A stretch of 64,000 nt of DNA from JAFGPS01 sp964508785 (GTDB lineage Bacteria > Planctomycetota > Phycisphaerae > Sedimentisphaerales > Anaerobacaceae), in assembly GCA_964508785.1 (NCBI GenBank), contig CAZDVE010000015.1:1-64000 (forward strand), written 5' to 3'. Under the pieces are notes generated by a model. The model saw nothing but the letters and a program-made list of their open reading frames with translations. It was not told the origin of the DNA and ran no database searches. Below are positions 16,834-25,149 of the stretch, one piece after another. Position numbers and translations under genes: made by a program. Every line of letters begins with the position of its first letter. Position 1 is the stretch's first letter.

Positions 16834-18702
16834 TCACCAAATTCCGCAAACCACAAACAAAACCACAAGCAATCCTAAAGTTATCCAGGTTAAATATATG
16901 GGCAGGATCCCGGAATGAAGCCACCGCAGAAAATCCGTCAGAGATAATCCACATCTTCCACCTTGATTATATGTATCAAAGTAACCTTTCTCCTGACCGC
17001 TGTAAAGCTGTTTCAAACCGTCCATCTGCACAACAGTTTTATAGAAATGCGTTCCGGGTATTATCATTTGGTCGTTTTGTAAAATTTCGCCGCAAGTCCA
17101 GGTAGGTACTATTCTGACCTTGGCAGACAGCCTCCCAATAAGCCAGATAAGTACACCAATAATTATTCCCACTGCAATTAAAATTGAAGCCAATCCGGCA
17201 CTCCATGTGCTCAAAGCAGGCTCTTCAATTATACTTAACGCCGGGTAAATAAACATCTTCAGTGGCACGCTATAATAAAAGATTCCAAAAATCACACATA
17301 ATATTGCAAGCACCGCCATAGGTATAATTTGAATACCCGAAACTTCCCTGACTTCCTTCAATTCACTCGGCTTACGGGAAAGGAATATTGAATGTATGAG
17401 CTTAACAAATGATGCCAATGTAAGCGCGCTTCCAAACATAGCTGCAACCAGCCAAAGCGGCCATAATCCGGCTGTTGCATCAGCGTTCTCTGCTCCCATC
17501 TGAATGACACCCTGATAAATCATCCATTTGGAAACAAATCCATTGAACGGCGGAATACCGGAAATACTTAGAGCGGCTATCAGGCAGGCAGCAAAAGTCC
17601 AGGGCATTTTCTTGCCCAGACCTCCGAGCTCTTCAAGATCAGCCGTCCCGGTCTGTTGCTCAACTGCTCCACCACACAAGAACAAACAACATTTATAGAT
17701 GGCATTATTGAGCATATGAAACACACCACCGGCAATACCCACAGGTGTCCCGGTTGCTATACCGAGAATCATATAACCAACCTGGCTGATAGCGTGATAC
17801 GAGAGCAGCTTTTTGAGATTATGCTGAACCATTGCAATCATCACAGCAACAATGATTGTAACAGCTCCAATAATCGCCAGGACCAGGCTAAGAGCAGCCG
17901 TTTGAACAACAAACATCTTCCGGACGATAATTATCAGCAGATAAATTCCCAGGAGTTTATCAAGAGCGGCGGGCAAAAGCGCCATTACCGACGCGGGAGC
18001 ATACTCGCCACTTGTCGGAACCCAGGTATGCAGAGGCAGTGCACCCGCCTTGGTTATGGCAGCCAACATAAGCAACAAAAACGCAATAATAGGAAGTGCT
18101 GAAGTTGCTTCCAGTCCGACATTGGAGATTACAAACGTCCCCGAAAGCGCCCAAACCATAATGACACCCAACATTAAAGCAGCATCAGAAGCACCTATCA
18201 TTGCAAAACTCTTGGTTGCGGCGAAGTTGGAATTCCTGCCGCCGGTTGTTATCAGCAAATACAGCGAGACAGTGACAATTTCCCAGAATATGAGCAGGAA
18301 AAGTAAATGATTGGAAAGTAATATCCCCGCCGAACCGCCTATCGCCAGCAGAGTCGCCCCATAATAAATATTCGAATTACGTTTCTCATCATCCGCCGAC
18401 CGTGACTTAAATGAGTACAAGGTTATAAGTAAGCCAAAGCCCATTGCAAACAGCAACATGAAAGCTCCCAGCTTTGTAACACTTAGCATCAAAACTAATT
18501 CAAGGCCCTCCAACTGTAAAACAGGCCATGTAGTATCGAAGCCCCCGGATGTAAATATAGAAATGGCAATCACAAACGCAATGATTGAAATAATCAATGT
18601 TAATGCCCGGAACAGAGAACTAAGCTTGTTCGGCATAAACATCAATATAAAACCAATAATCAACGGCAAAAAGACAGGGATACAAAGAATACTTGTTTCC
18701 AA
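16834..18702 (-). CDS. Large NuoL/HyfB/EchA-like ion-pumping subunit
   Basis: A 622-residue polytopic protein of the proton-conducting transporter family. The start is a TTG at 18702, with GGAGG 9 nt upstream and the large-subunit stop 1 bp before it. Signatures include LFLLIFWEIVTVSLYLLI (conserved Glu), AITKAGALPLHTWVPTSGEYAPASVMALLPAALDKLLG (Lys and channel His), KKLLSYHAISQVGYMILG and GIPPFNGFVSKWMIY. The C-terminal 120 residues, with VPTWTCGE and FYKTVVQMDGL, resemble the extension of Ech/Hyf/formate-hydrogenlyase subunits. It adds a second large pumping subunit to the MrpD-like one. It may serve in place of the MrpA N-terminal domain. Confidence 0.9.
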   Translation of the reverse strand: METSILCIPVFLPLIIGFILMFMPNKLSSLFRALTLIISIIAFVIAISIFTSGGFDTTWPVLQLEGLELVLMLSVTKLGAFMLLFAMGFGLLITLYSFKSRSADDEKRNSNIYYGATLLAIGGSAGILLSNHLLFLLIFWEIVTVSLYLLITTGGRNSNFAATKSFAMIGASDAALMLGVIMVWALSGTFVISNVGLEATSALPIIAFLLLMLAAITKAGALPLHTWVPTSGEYAPASVMALLPAALDKLLGIYLLIIIVRKMFVVQTAALSLVLAIIGAVTIIVAVMIAMVQHNLKKLLSYHAISQVGYMILGIATGTPVGIAGGVFHMLNNAIYKCCLFLCGGAVEQQTGTADLEELGGLGKKMPWTFAACLIAALSISGIPPFNGFVSKWMIYQGVIQMGAENADATAGLWPLWLVAAMFGSALTLASFVKLIHSIFLSRKPSELKEVREVSGIQIIPMAVLAILCVIFGIFYYSVPLKMFIYPALSIIEEPALSTWSAGLASILIAVGIIIGVLIWLIGRLSAKVRIVPTWTCGEILQNDQMIIPGTHFYKTVVQMDGLKQLYSGQEKGYFDTYNQGGRCGLSLTDFLRWLHSGILPIYLTWITLGLLVVLFVVCGIW

Positions 18703-18703
18703 T

Positions 18704-19921
18704 TTAGAAATCCTCCATCTTCAATTCCGGCGCGCCAATTTCCTTCTTAATTCGTGCCGTTTTCTCACGGCTCATTTTCAGCAACGTTGCATAATCATGA
18801 ACAACATTATGATGTGAGTCAACGACGGCAACTCTTTCGGTGCAGCTATAGCACGGATCAACCGCAGCAAGAGTGATAGTAACATCAGCAATATGCTCGC
18901 CGATGCATGAGGCCCTGAATGAAGGCACGTTCACATAACTTGGAGCCCTGATTTTATGCCGGGTAGGTCTGTTGCCGCCGTCACTACGGACATAATGGAA
19001 CGTTTCTCCGCGTGGAGCTTCAGCACGTCCGCAACCCTCTCCTGCCGGAATCTCCTTGATTTCCAAAGCAATAGGACCTTTGGGAAGCTTCTTAACTGCT
19101 TGACGGCAAATATTAATCGCTTCAAGGACCTCAAGAAGCCGAACAACCGCTTTTGCGAAAACGTCACCTTCGGGCTGAGTAATCACTTTCCAGTCCAGGT
19201 CACCATAAGCGGCGTAGGGATCGTCGTACCTTACGTCGATAGCAATATCGCTGCCTCTGGCGGTTGGGCCTGCCACCGCATATTGAACGGCATCGTCTTT
19301 ACTCAGTACACCTACACCTTTAAGACGGGCGTGTATAATAGGATCATCGAGTACCGCTTTGGTAAGCATTTCAACTTTCTTTTCGAGCTTACCGAGCTCT
19401 TCCAATATCTTAGGCTTGAGCTCATCCGGAACATCCTCACGGCAGCCACCTACTCTGACGTTACCATAGTTGTTTCTATTGCCCGTTATCTCTTCGAGCA
19501 AGTCAAGCACCGGCTCACGATACTTCCATGCCCACATGAAAACGGTATCATAGCCGATAAAATGGCCACCAAGACCGACCCATAACAAATGGCTGTGCAT
19601 CCGCTCCAGCTCATTGATGATTACGCGTATATACTGAGCACGCTCAGGTGCAGTTACGCCGGCAATCTCCTCAACCGCATTTATGTAAGCCAGCGGATGT
19701 GAAGCCGAACAAATTCCACAAACACGGCTTACCAGATAAGGCACCTGGTCGAACTGTAACGATTCGCTGATTTTCTCTATACCTCGATGGTTATAGGATA
19801 TCCTCATGTCAATATCGGTAACTATCTCGCCATCAACGGTGAGTTGAAAATATTCCATCTCTTCCTGCAGCGGATGAAAAGGCCCAACCGCAAGAACGGG
19901 CTTTTTCACTGTCTGTTTCAT
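18704..19921 (-). CDS. mbhL: Group-4 [NiFe] hydrogenase large (catalytic) subunit
   Basis: A 405-residue NuoD-like catalytic subunit that would make or oxidise H2. The start at 19921 overlaps the stop of the preceding gene (ATGA) and follows AAGGAAAG; a 14-codon upstream extension lies inside that gene. Both nickel-binding motifs are intact: RVCGICSASH near residue 65 and DPCYSCTER near residue 365. It is therefore a true [NiFe] hydrogenase rather than a Cys-less Mbx or NuoD protein. About 37 residues follow the second motif, fitting a tail removed by the protease encoded at 11581. Other family motifs are YNHRGIEK and RMHSHLLWVGL. Neighbouring Mrp genes point to the Mbh (group 4d-like) branch, but subgroup placement needs a tree. 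Confidence 0.93.
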   Translation of the reverse strand: MKQTVKKPVLAVGPFHPLQEEMEYFQLTVDGEIVTDIDMRISYNHRGIEKISESLQFDQVPYLVSRVCGICSASHPLAYINAVEEIAGVTAPERAQYIRVIINELERMHSHLLWVGLGGHFIGYDTVFMWAWKYREPVLDLLEEITGNRNNYGNVRVGGCREDVPDELKPKILEELGKLEKKVEMLTKAVLDDPIIHARLKGVGVLSKDDAVQYAVAGPTARGSDIAIDVRYDDPYAAYGDLDWKVITQPEGDVFAKAVVRLLEVLEAINICRQAVKKLPKGPIALEIKEIPAGEGCGRAEAPRGETFHYVRSDGGNRPTRHKIRAPSYVNVPSFRASCIGEHIADVTITLAAVDPCYSCTERVAVVDSHHNVVHDYATLLKMSREKTARIKKEIGAPELKMEDF

Positions 19922-20358
19922 TTTTGCACTTCTTTCCTTAAAGGATAAACACCTTCCGGCCAATCGTCGCTCAGGATCAGCCGTCTCATATTCGGATGAT
20001 TCTTAAATTCTATTCCCAGGATGTCATGAACCTCTCTCTCTATCCATTCGGCACCGGGTATAAACGGTGAAATAGATTCTATCGCAGGATTCTCTCTGTC
20101 CCGGATAAAAGCTTTGACTGTTACAACATGGCCTGTTTCGTCATTCGAGAAGTGGTACAGAACTTCAAAGCAATTATCGGAATCGATTCCCGTGACGATA
20201 ACAAACCTTAGAGGTAAATCTTCGAACAAAAATTTACAAACATCATAATTATTCTCTGCCTCACAAGGCAGGAATATCCTGTTGTTAGTCGTATGCTCTA
20301 TATCAATAAGCTTATCTCTAATTTCCAACAATCTGTTATTTAGCTCTTCCTGGTTCAT
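19918..20358 (-). CDS. mbhK: NuoC-like hydrogenase subunit (30-kDa type; MbhK-like)
   Basis: A 146-residue soluble subunit. The start at 20358 follows AGGGTAGAAAT; the longer reading adds 14 codons without a ribosome site and would overlap the preceding gene. The C-terminal GAEWIEREVHDILGIEFKNHPNMRRLILSDDWPEGVYPLRKE is the classical complex-I 30-kDa signature (ExE--D--GI-F--HPDLRR). It links the large and small subunits structurally and has no cofactor. Spacing is 13 bp from the small-subunit gene, with a 4-bp overlap with the large-subunit gene. Confidence 0.92.
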   Translation of the reverse strand: MNQEELNNRLLEIRDKLIDIEHTTNNRIFLPCEAENNYDVCKFLFEDLPLRFVIVTGIDSDNCFEVLYHFSNDETGHVVTVKAFIRDRENPAIESISPFIPGAEWIEREVHDILGIEFKNHPNMRRLILSDDWPEGVYPLRKEVQK

Positions 20359-20371
20359 ATTTCTACCCTGG

Positions 20372-20803
20372 TTATATCGCCGATAATGCCTTGACCACAC
20401 CTGAAATCATAGCTTCCGGTTTTGGCGGGCAACCCGGCACAAAGGCAATTATTGCATTGGGATCTTCTTCTCTTATTATCTTATCCACAGGCCCGACCAC
20501 ATGGTAGCCGCCTCGAAATATTCCCGTATCACACGCACAGGCTCCAATCGGAAAAACAACACAAGGTTTTGGTGTTTGTCGATAAACATCTATCAACCGT
20601 GGAGCCGCCTGTCGGGTTACTACACCGGTTACCAACAAAGCGTCGGCATGACGGGGAGAGCCAACTAACTTAATACCGAACCTCTCAATGTCATATCTCG
20701 GTGTAAGACAATTAACAATCTCAATATCGCAGTTGTTACACGCGCCGGTATTAACGTGAAAGACCCATACCGATTTTTTCAATGACCACATTTTCCAGCT
20801 CAT
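20372..20803 (-). CDS. mbhJ: Group-4 [NiFe] hydrogenase small subunit (NuoB-like; MbhJ-like)
   Basis: A 143-residue protein holding the proximal [4Fe-4S] cluster next to the NiFe site. The cysteines are GACNNCDIE (CxxC near residue 20), IGACACDTG, and PGCPPKPEA near the C-terminus, the arrangement usual for group-4 small subunits and NuoB. It is short like MbhJ/EchC and lacks the distal clusters of group-1 enzymes. A 33-bp gap holding a small palindrome separates it from the NuoH-like gene. AGGGATG lies upstream of the ATG. Confidence 0.92.
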   Translation of the reverse strand: MSWKMWSLKKSVWVFHVNTGACNNCDIEIVNCLTPRYDIERFGIKLVGSPRHADALLVTGVVTRQAAPRLIDVYRQTPKPCVVFPIGACACDTGIFRGGYHVVGPVDKIIREEDPNAIIAFVPGCPPKPEAMISGVVKALSAI

Positions 20804-20811
20804 AAATTCAT

Positions 20812-20831
20812 CCCTTCGGCTTCGCTCAGGG
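20812..20831. repeat. Short GC-rich imperfect palindrome in the operon
   Basis: The 20-nt stretch has CCCT and AGGG ends flanking GCC/GGC-rich centres. It resembles small dispersed palindromes found between genes in many genomes. It sits in the 33-bp gap between the NuoH-like and NuoB-like genes and could influence mRNA stability. Assignment to a repeat family is a guess because no second copy was seen in this window. Confidence 0.3.
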
Positions 20832-20836
20832 TAAGC

Positions 20837-21910
20837 TTAAAGCCAGTTGATGTCATAATAATAGCCTAACGATGCAAGTATAACCGCAGCGACCATGGCA
20901 ATGCCACAATAAACCCAGAAGAACTTCAACGCCTGGTCAATTCTCAATCTCGGATTTGTATTTTTTATTAAAATCAACAAAACCAATATCAATACATACT
21001 TGCCAAGCCCAGCCAAAATACATACCACAATGAAGCTCAACAAAGCTAATACATCCATAAACTTGCTACGGTTGGCCAACAATCTTCCTCCGATGAAAAT
21101 CAATAGAAGCAATATAGCAACAAATTTCCACACTCCCGCTAAATGCACACCTCCATAACCACCAAGAAATACTGTCATCAAAAACAAAGGCAGGGCCACA
21201 AGCATTACCGCATGAGTGAGTTTCCAAAGAGCAAGTAATGCACCGGAATACTCCATTAAAACACCACTGCCAAGCTCGGTTTCGGCCTCAGCTATATCGA
21301 ATGGAACAAATCCAAGCTTGGCCTGGATGCATAACAAAGCGATTAAAAATGACAGCATCCCGGATATGCTTAAAACCGGTACATGCTGTGAGATTGCATA
21401 TAGACTAAGCTGTTGTTCCTGACCGACAAAACCGGCAGTTTTTATTATTATTACGATAAAGGCCAATACAAGCGGAAGCTCGTATCCCATGACAAGTTTC
21501 ATTTCTCTGGCGGTCCCTACAGATGCATGTGGGCTTGCACTGGCGCTGCCTCCAAGAATCAATGCCAATGAAGGAAGAACCATCAGATATATCGCCACAA
21601 TAATATCGCCGATGAAGGCGGTTTCCGTAGGACTAACCAACACCCGCCATAGCATTAGCGAAAGCAAAAGCACTCCAACCAGTCCAACAAGCGGTGCCAT
21701 AAGAAATACGGTTCGGTTGGCATCCTGAGGTATAAGGATTTCCTTGCCCATTAGTTTCAGAATATCGTACAAAGGCTGGAAAAGCGGCGGACCAACACGC
21801 CACTGCACAAGAGCACTGACTTTGCGGACTATCCAGGAGACAACTAATCCGAGAATAATCGTCCCGGGAACAACTAATATCCAGAATAAAATGGTCAAGG
21901 AGCTACTCAT
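20837..21910 (-). CDS. mbhM: NuoH-like membrane anchor of the hydrogenase (MbhM/EchB-like)
   Basis: A 357-residue protein with about eight helices. It anchors the hydrogenase arm to the membrane and couples electron transfer to ion pumping, as NuoH does. Signatures are VQWRVGPPLFQPLYDILKLMGKE, GTAREMKLVMGYELPLVLA (the matrix-loop Glu region) and LGFVPFDIAEAETELGSGVLMEYSG. The start at 21910 overlaps the preceding stop (ATGA); the ORF extends 11 codons further without support. Confidence 0.92.
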   Translation of the reverse strand: MSSSLTILFWILVVPGTIILGLVVSWIVRKVSALVQWRVGPPLFQPLYDILKLMGKEILIPQDANRTVFLMAPLVGLVGVLLLSLMLWRVLVSPTETAFIGDIIVAIYLMVLPSLALILGGSASASPHASVGTAREMKLVMGYELPLVLAFIVIIIKTAGFVGQEQQLSLYAISQHVPVLSISGMLSFLIALLCIQAKLGFVPFDIAEAETELGSGVLMEYSGALLALWKLTHAVMLVALPLFLMTVFLGGYGGVHLAGVWKFVAILLLLIFIGGRLLANRSKFMDVLALLSFIVVCILAGLGKYVLILVLLILIKNTNPRLRIDQALKFFWVYCGIAMVAAVILASLGYYYDINWL

Positions 21911-22425
21911 TTCTTTGCCTTTTCCCTCAAAAACGGCTCCCACGTATTACCGCCGGATACCTTAACAACGATATCGTCAAAGACCTCTGTCAGGTCCCCC
22001 TCTACTGTCACTTCCTTATAATCTATGCTCCCGTCTCCACAAGTTCTTACACACAGCGGTTTTTCACCCGGTGCCAGCCGGTTTCGGCACACATCACAAA
22101 CACTGGAAGGGTATGGTATCAAATCCGTATATATAGCTCCGAACGGACAGGCTATTGCACATGTGCCGCAGCCGGTACACAGCATATTCGCCCTCTTGAG
22201 AATACCGGCATCATTATTTTCAGACGGCACTTTCTCCAGAGCATCCTGCGGGCACGCCTTGATGCATGGTGCACTTTCACACCTGCGACAGATTAAGGCA
22301 AAACGAATCATCTCAAGCAGTGCATCGATACCTTTGTTTTCGGGATGATGCTTATAAGAACAACGCACCTCGGATTCTTCCTGAAGTTTGCATTTCGCCA
22401 AATCAATTATTAGCTTTGCACCCAT
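21907..22425 (-). CDS. HycB-like polyferredoxin subunit
   Basis: A 172-residue electron-transfer protein of the HycB/DmsB type. Cysteine groups appear in order: CKL near residue 12, CRRCESAPCIKACP (about 46-60), CTGCGTCAIACPFGAIY (about 84-100), CDVCRN, and LCVRTCGDG. That is enough for three to four [4Fe-4S] clusters. It lies between the NAD(P)-binding flavoprotein gene and the NuoH-like gene, so it probably carries electrons from the diaphorase module to the hydrogenase core. Pyrococcus Mbh has no such subunit; it is more typical of formate hydrogenlyase-type complexes. Confidence 0.85.
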   Translation of the reverse strand: MGAKLIIDLAKCKLQEESEVRCSYKHHPENKGIDALLEMIRFALICRRCESAPCIKACPQDALEKVPSENNDAGILKRANMLCTGCGTCAIACPFGAIYTDLIPYPSSVCDVCRNRLAPGEKPLCVRTCGDGSIDYKEVTVEGDLTEVFDDIVVKVSGGNTWEPFLREKAKK

Positions 22426-22464
22426 AATTTCTTATCTCATACTTCTCTTTACATTCAGTCTGCT

Positions 22465-23286
22465 TCAATCCCAAATATTCGGATAACGTTTTATCTGGTC
22501 GTATGTAAAAACAGGCCCGTCTTTACAAACATAATATTGTCCAAGCATACAATGGCCGCATTTACCTATTCCACAACTCATATTTTTTTCCATCGAAAGG
22601 TAAATCTGCTTATCAGCAAATCCGAATTCCAATAATTTCAGTGTGGCAAATTTCATCATAATCGGAGGACCACAAACTACGGCAACGCTGTTTTGAATAT
22701 CCACATCATCAGGAGATAAAACTGTAGTGACAACTCCAACGTTATCTTTCCACTGTCCGTCAGCCTGATCAACGGTCAGTTTGATATCCACCCCGTCAAT
22801 TTTTTGCCATGAGTCAAAAAGCGTGTTTTTGTATATAAAATCTGCCGGCGTTCTTGCTCCGAATCTGCACACTACAGATTTGAAGTCTTGTATTCTGTCG
22901 ACAAGCGTTAAAAACAAAGAACGTATCGGCGCCAAACCAACACCACCGCCGACAATATAAACATCTTTACCCACATAATCATTTACAGGATAACCTCTGC
23001 CATAAGGCCCGCGAATGCCAACCTTTTGCCCTTTTTGGCAATCATGCAACAATGCCGTCACCCTGCCGGCTTTCATTATAGTAATATCCATTTTATCGGT
23101 GACAGTCGGTGACGAAGACGGAGTAAACGGAGCTTCACCTTCGCCCGGCAAAGTCAACTCCACGAACTGGCCTGTTTCAAACTTAAATTCCTCTTCAGGC
23201 ACAACGACAAAACTTTTAATAGTCGGAGATTCATCTATAATGTCAACAATTTCGCTGTTAATCGGTTGGTAGAGATTCTTGTTCAT
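22465..23286 (-). CDS. FAD/NAD(P)-binding [2Fe-2S] subunit (sulfhydrogenase gamma-like)
   Basis: A 273-residue ferredoxin-reductase-like protein, closest in layout to sulfhydrogenase gamma and anaerobic sulfite reductase B subunits. Residues about 5-100 form the FAD-binding barrel with the flavin motif at GPYGRGYP. Residues about 105-215 are the NAD(P)-binding fold with YIVGGGVGLAPIRSL and CGPPIMMKFATLKLLE. The C-terminal cysteines CGIGKCGHCMLGQYYVC bind a [2Fe-2S] cluster. It would exchange electrons with NADH or NADPH; which nucleotide cannot be told. It overlaps the upstream beta-like gene by 4 bp (ATGA), so the two are coupled. Confidence 0.88.
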   Translation of the reverse strand: MNKNLYQPINSEIVDIIDESPTIKSFVVVPEEEFKFETGQFVELTLPGEGEAPFTPSSSPTVTDKMDITIMKAGRVTALLHDCQKGQKVGIRGPYGRGYPVNDYVGKDVYIVGGGVGLAPIRSLFLTLVDRIQDFKSVVCRFGARTPADFIYKNTLFDSWQKIDGVDIKLTVDQADGQWKDNVGVVTTVLSPDDVDIQNSVAVVCGPPIMMKFATLKLLEFGFADKQIYLSMEKNMSCGIGKCGHCMLGQYYVCKDGPVFTYDQIKRYPNIWD

Positions 23287-24347
23287 TTCGCAACTTTCTC
23301 TTTTTCCTTACCTTTACCTTGAAGTTCTTCATTAAGCTTCTTTAATACTACCCTGATATCCACGTCACCAGCCTCAGCATCAACACATCTGCCGCAACCG
23401 ACGCACATATCAATTCCATACCTATCGAGAAAATAAGAAAATTTATGCATAAAACGATGCCTGAGCCTGTCACCCAGGACTTTTCGAGGATTTTCTCCAC
23501 CTGCAACCTGAGCATAAGCAAGTCTCATACAGCTATCCCACATTTTCATCTTTCCAAAATAGTCCTTTTGTTTGGTGTCATAAAGGTAAAAACAGTGACA
23601 TGTAGGACAGACACGCGTACAGGCCTGGCACTCGACACAGGTAGTCGCTTCCTGGTCATAAACTTCACTGTCATGGCTGTTCTCCACAATCTCATGAACA
23701 GGTACGCCAAATTTCATATCAGCGTTGTTATGCTCAAGCTGCTGTTGGGCTTCGGCTCGTTTCCTATCCCGCTCATCTAACTGGCTTTGATCCGCCGGTC
23801 CAAAAAGCTGAGAGTGCTTTTTGATAAAATCCTCACCCTTTTGAGAACCCGCTTCGATAATAAAGCCGTCGCCGACTTGTGATACATTTAAATCAAAGCC
23901 GCTCTGTACAAAGGGGTGACCGCCCATAACATTACAAAAACAACTCTCCGCCGGTTCGTAGCAATCGGATGAGATTATGAACATCTTTTCCCGTCTTCTT
24001 ATGTAAAACGGGTCTTCAAATTCCTTTTCTGTAAAAACCTTATCCAGAATCTCGATGGAGCGCAAATCGCAATCTTTGAGTCCGATAATTGCAAATGGCT
24101 TTATGTCCTTAGGCTCCAGGGGCTCAGGAAAAACCGCAGCAAGCTCACGAAGAGGAAACAAAAACTCTTTTACCGGTGTACAAGCGCGTATGTTATTGAA
24201 GACGACATCGTTTTCAGAGTCGGGATCGTATCTTTCAAATACATAATGCGAATTTGCCTTCTTCGGGACGTAAACATCCATCTGTCCGGCCATCGCATCC
24301 AGAAGCGGTCTTATCTGACTTATAAAGAAAACTTTCATTTTGCTCAT
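23283..24347 (-). CDS. Fe-S subunit of the NAD(P)H module (sulfhydrogenase beta-like)
   Basis: A 354-residue protein of the HydB/anaerobic sulfite reductase A family. The N-terminal 200 residues carry LKDCDLRSIEILDKVF and SSDCYEPAESCFCNVMGG, conserved in this family. The C-terminal part holds two [4Fe-4S] motifs: CVECQACTRVCPTCHC and CVGCGRCVDAEAGDVDI (the latter irregular, lacking the usual CP). In sulfhydrogenases this subunit links the flavin gamma subunit to a cytosolic (group-3) hydrogenase; here it is the first structural gene before a membrane group-4 enzyme. The start at 24347 lacks a clear ribosome site; Met4 at 24338 is an alternative. Confidence 0.86.
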   Translation of the reverse strand: MSKMKVFFISQIRPLLDAMAGQMDVYVPKKANSHYVFERYDPDSENDVVFNNIRACTPVKEFLFPLRELAAVFPEPLEPKDIKPFAIIGLKDCDLRSIEILDKVFTEKEFEDPFYIRRREKMFIISSDCYEPAESCFCNVMGGHPFVQSGFDLNVSQVGDGFIIEAGSQKGEDFIKKHSQLFGPADQSQLDERDRKRAEAQQQLEHNNADMKFGVPVHEIVENSHDSEVYDQEATTCVECQACTRVCPTCHCFYLYDTKQKDYFGKMKMWDSCMRLAYAQVAGGENPRKVLGDRLRHRFMHKFSYFLDRYGIDMCVGCGRCVDAEAGDVDIRVVLKKLNEELQGKGKEKEKVAK

Positions 24348-24351
24348 CTGT

Positions 24352-24376
24352 GTTTACCCATCACTTTAATGTAAAC
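24352..24376. promoter_or_regulatory. Inverted repeat just upstream of the beta-like gene
   Basis: GTTTAC (24352-24357) and GTAAAC (24371-24376) form a perfect inverted repeat with a 13-nt spacer. It ends only 4 bp before the start codon of the first hydrogenase structural gene. It could be an operator or an mRNA hairpin affecting translation. It does not fit the Rex or FNR consensus. Confidence 0.25.
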
Positions 24377-24468
24377 CCGAAATACTACCAGATGAAACCA
24401 GTAAAAAAAACAATTTATTGAGTTGTTCTCTATTTAAAACAATCGGTAAAATTACCCAATTCAACATT

Positions 24469-25092
24469 TCAATTCGCCGGCATATAATACGGTAATCTTG
24501 CAAGGTCCATTGCTATGTCAATCGTAATCACTTTAACTTTCTTAGGCACGGTTACATAGCATGGAGAAAAATTGAGAATACCCGTTATACCTGCTTTTAC
24601 TAATTCATCTGCCGTTTTTTGCGCAGCCTGTCGGGGTACGGCAATTATCCCAAGCTTTATTTTTCGTTTCTTCAGCGTCTGTATATTTGAAACGTCCTTA
24701 ATCATTATGTCTTTGATTTTTTTCCCGACTTTTTTAGGATCTACATCAAAAGCTACTGCAACATCGAATCCATAAATTCCAAAGCCCGGATATGCCAAAA
24801 CCGCTGAACCAAGATTACCAACCCCTACTAAGGCAGCTTTTTGTATGACATTGAGTTTTAATATTCTTTTAATTTCCTTTGCTAACCTTTCGATATTATA
24901 ACCCACTCCGCGGATGCCAAAATCACCAAAATAGGAAAAGTCCTTTCTTATCTGCCAAGGATAGGTACCAACAAACTCTGCCAAATCTCGACTCGAGACA
25001 CTCTTTTTGCCCCGTTCCAAAAGAAACAGCAAACCCCGCAAATAAATCGGCAGTCGTCGAATTGTCTCATCTGGAATTCTATGGTACCTCAT
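24469..25092 (-). CDS. rex: Redox-sensing transcriptional repressor Rex
   Basis: A 207-residue NADH/NAD+-responsive repressor. The winged-helix N-terminus (about 1-75) shows IPDETIRRLPIYLRGL and VSSRDLAEFVGTYPWQIRKDFSYFGDFGIRGVGYNI, the family's DNA-recognition region. The Rossmann domain has ALVGVGNLGSAVLAYPGF, and a late helix forms the domain-swapped dimer. Rex typically represses fermentation and hydrogenase genes until NADH rises. It stands at the head of the hydrogenase locus, 121 bp before the first structural gene, with its own promoter and a matching operator upstream. It therefore probably controls itself and the operon. Confidence 0.93.
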   Translation of the reverse strand: MRYHRIPDETIRRLPIYLRGLLFLLERGKKSVSSRDLAEFVGTYPWQIRKDFSYFGDFGIRGVGYNIERLAKEIKRILKLNVIQKAALVGVGNLGSAVLAYPGFGIYGFDVAVAFDVDPKKVGKKIKDIMIKDVSNIQTLKKRKIKLGIIAVPRQAAQKTADELVKAGITGILNFSPCYVTVPKKVKVITIDIAMDLARLPYYMPAN

Positions 25093-25117
25093 AACTTACA
25101 GTACGTAATATTAGTGC

Positions 25118-25135
25118 TTGTGTTCACATTCACAA
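25118..25135. promoter_or_regulatory. Rex operator
   Basis: The site reads TTGTG-N8-CACAA exactly, the core of the Rex operator consensus (TTGTGAA-N4-TTCACAA), and its outermost flanking bases (C and G) extend the palindrome. It lies 26 bp upstream of the rex start codon and just downstream of the predicted transcription start. A bound Rex dimer would block transcription of rex and the hydrogenase genes. Confidence 0.82.
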
Positions 25136-25149
25136 GCCAAATCATTTAC

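Noticed and set aside
24424..24443. TTGTT...AACAA inverted repeat in the rex-to-beta gap considered as a second Rex site
   Set aside because: The half sites are 10 nt apart rather than 8, and the bases differ from the consensus.
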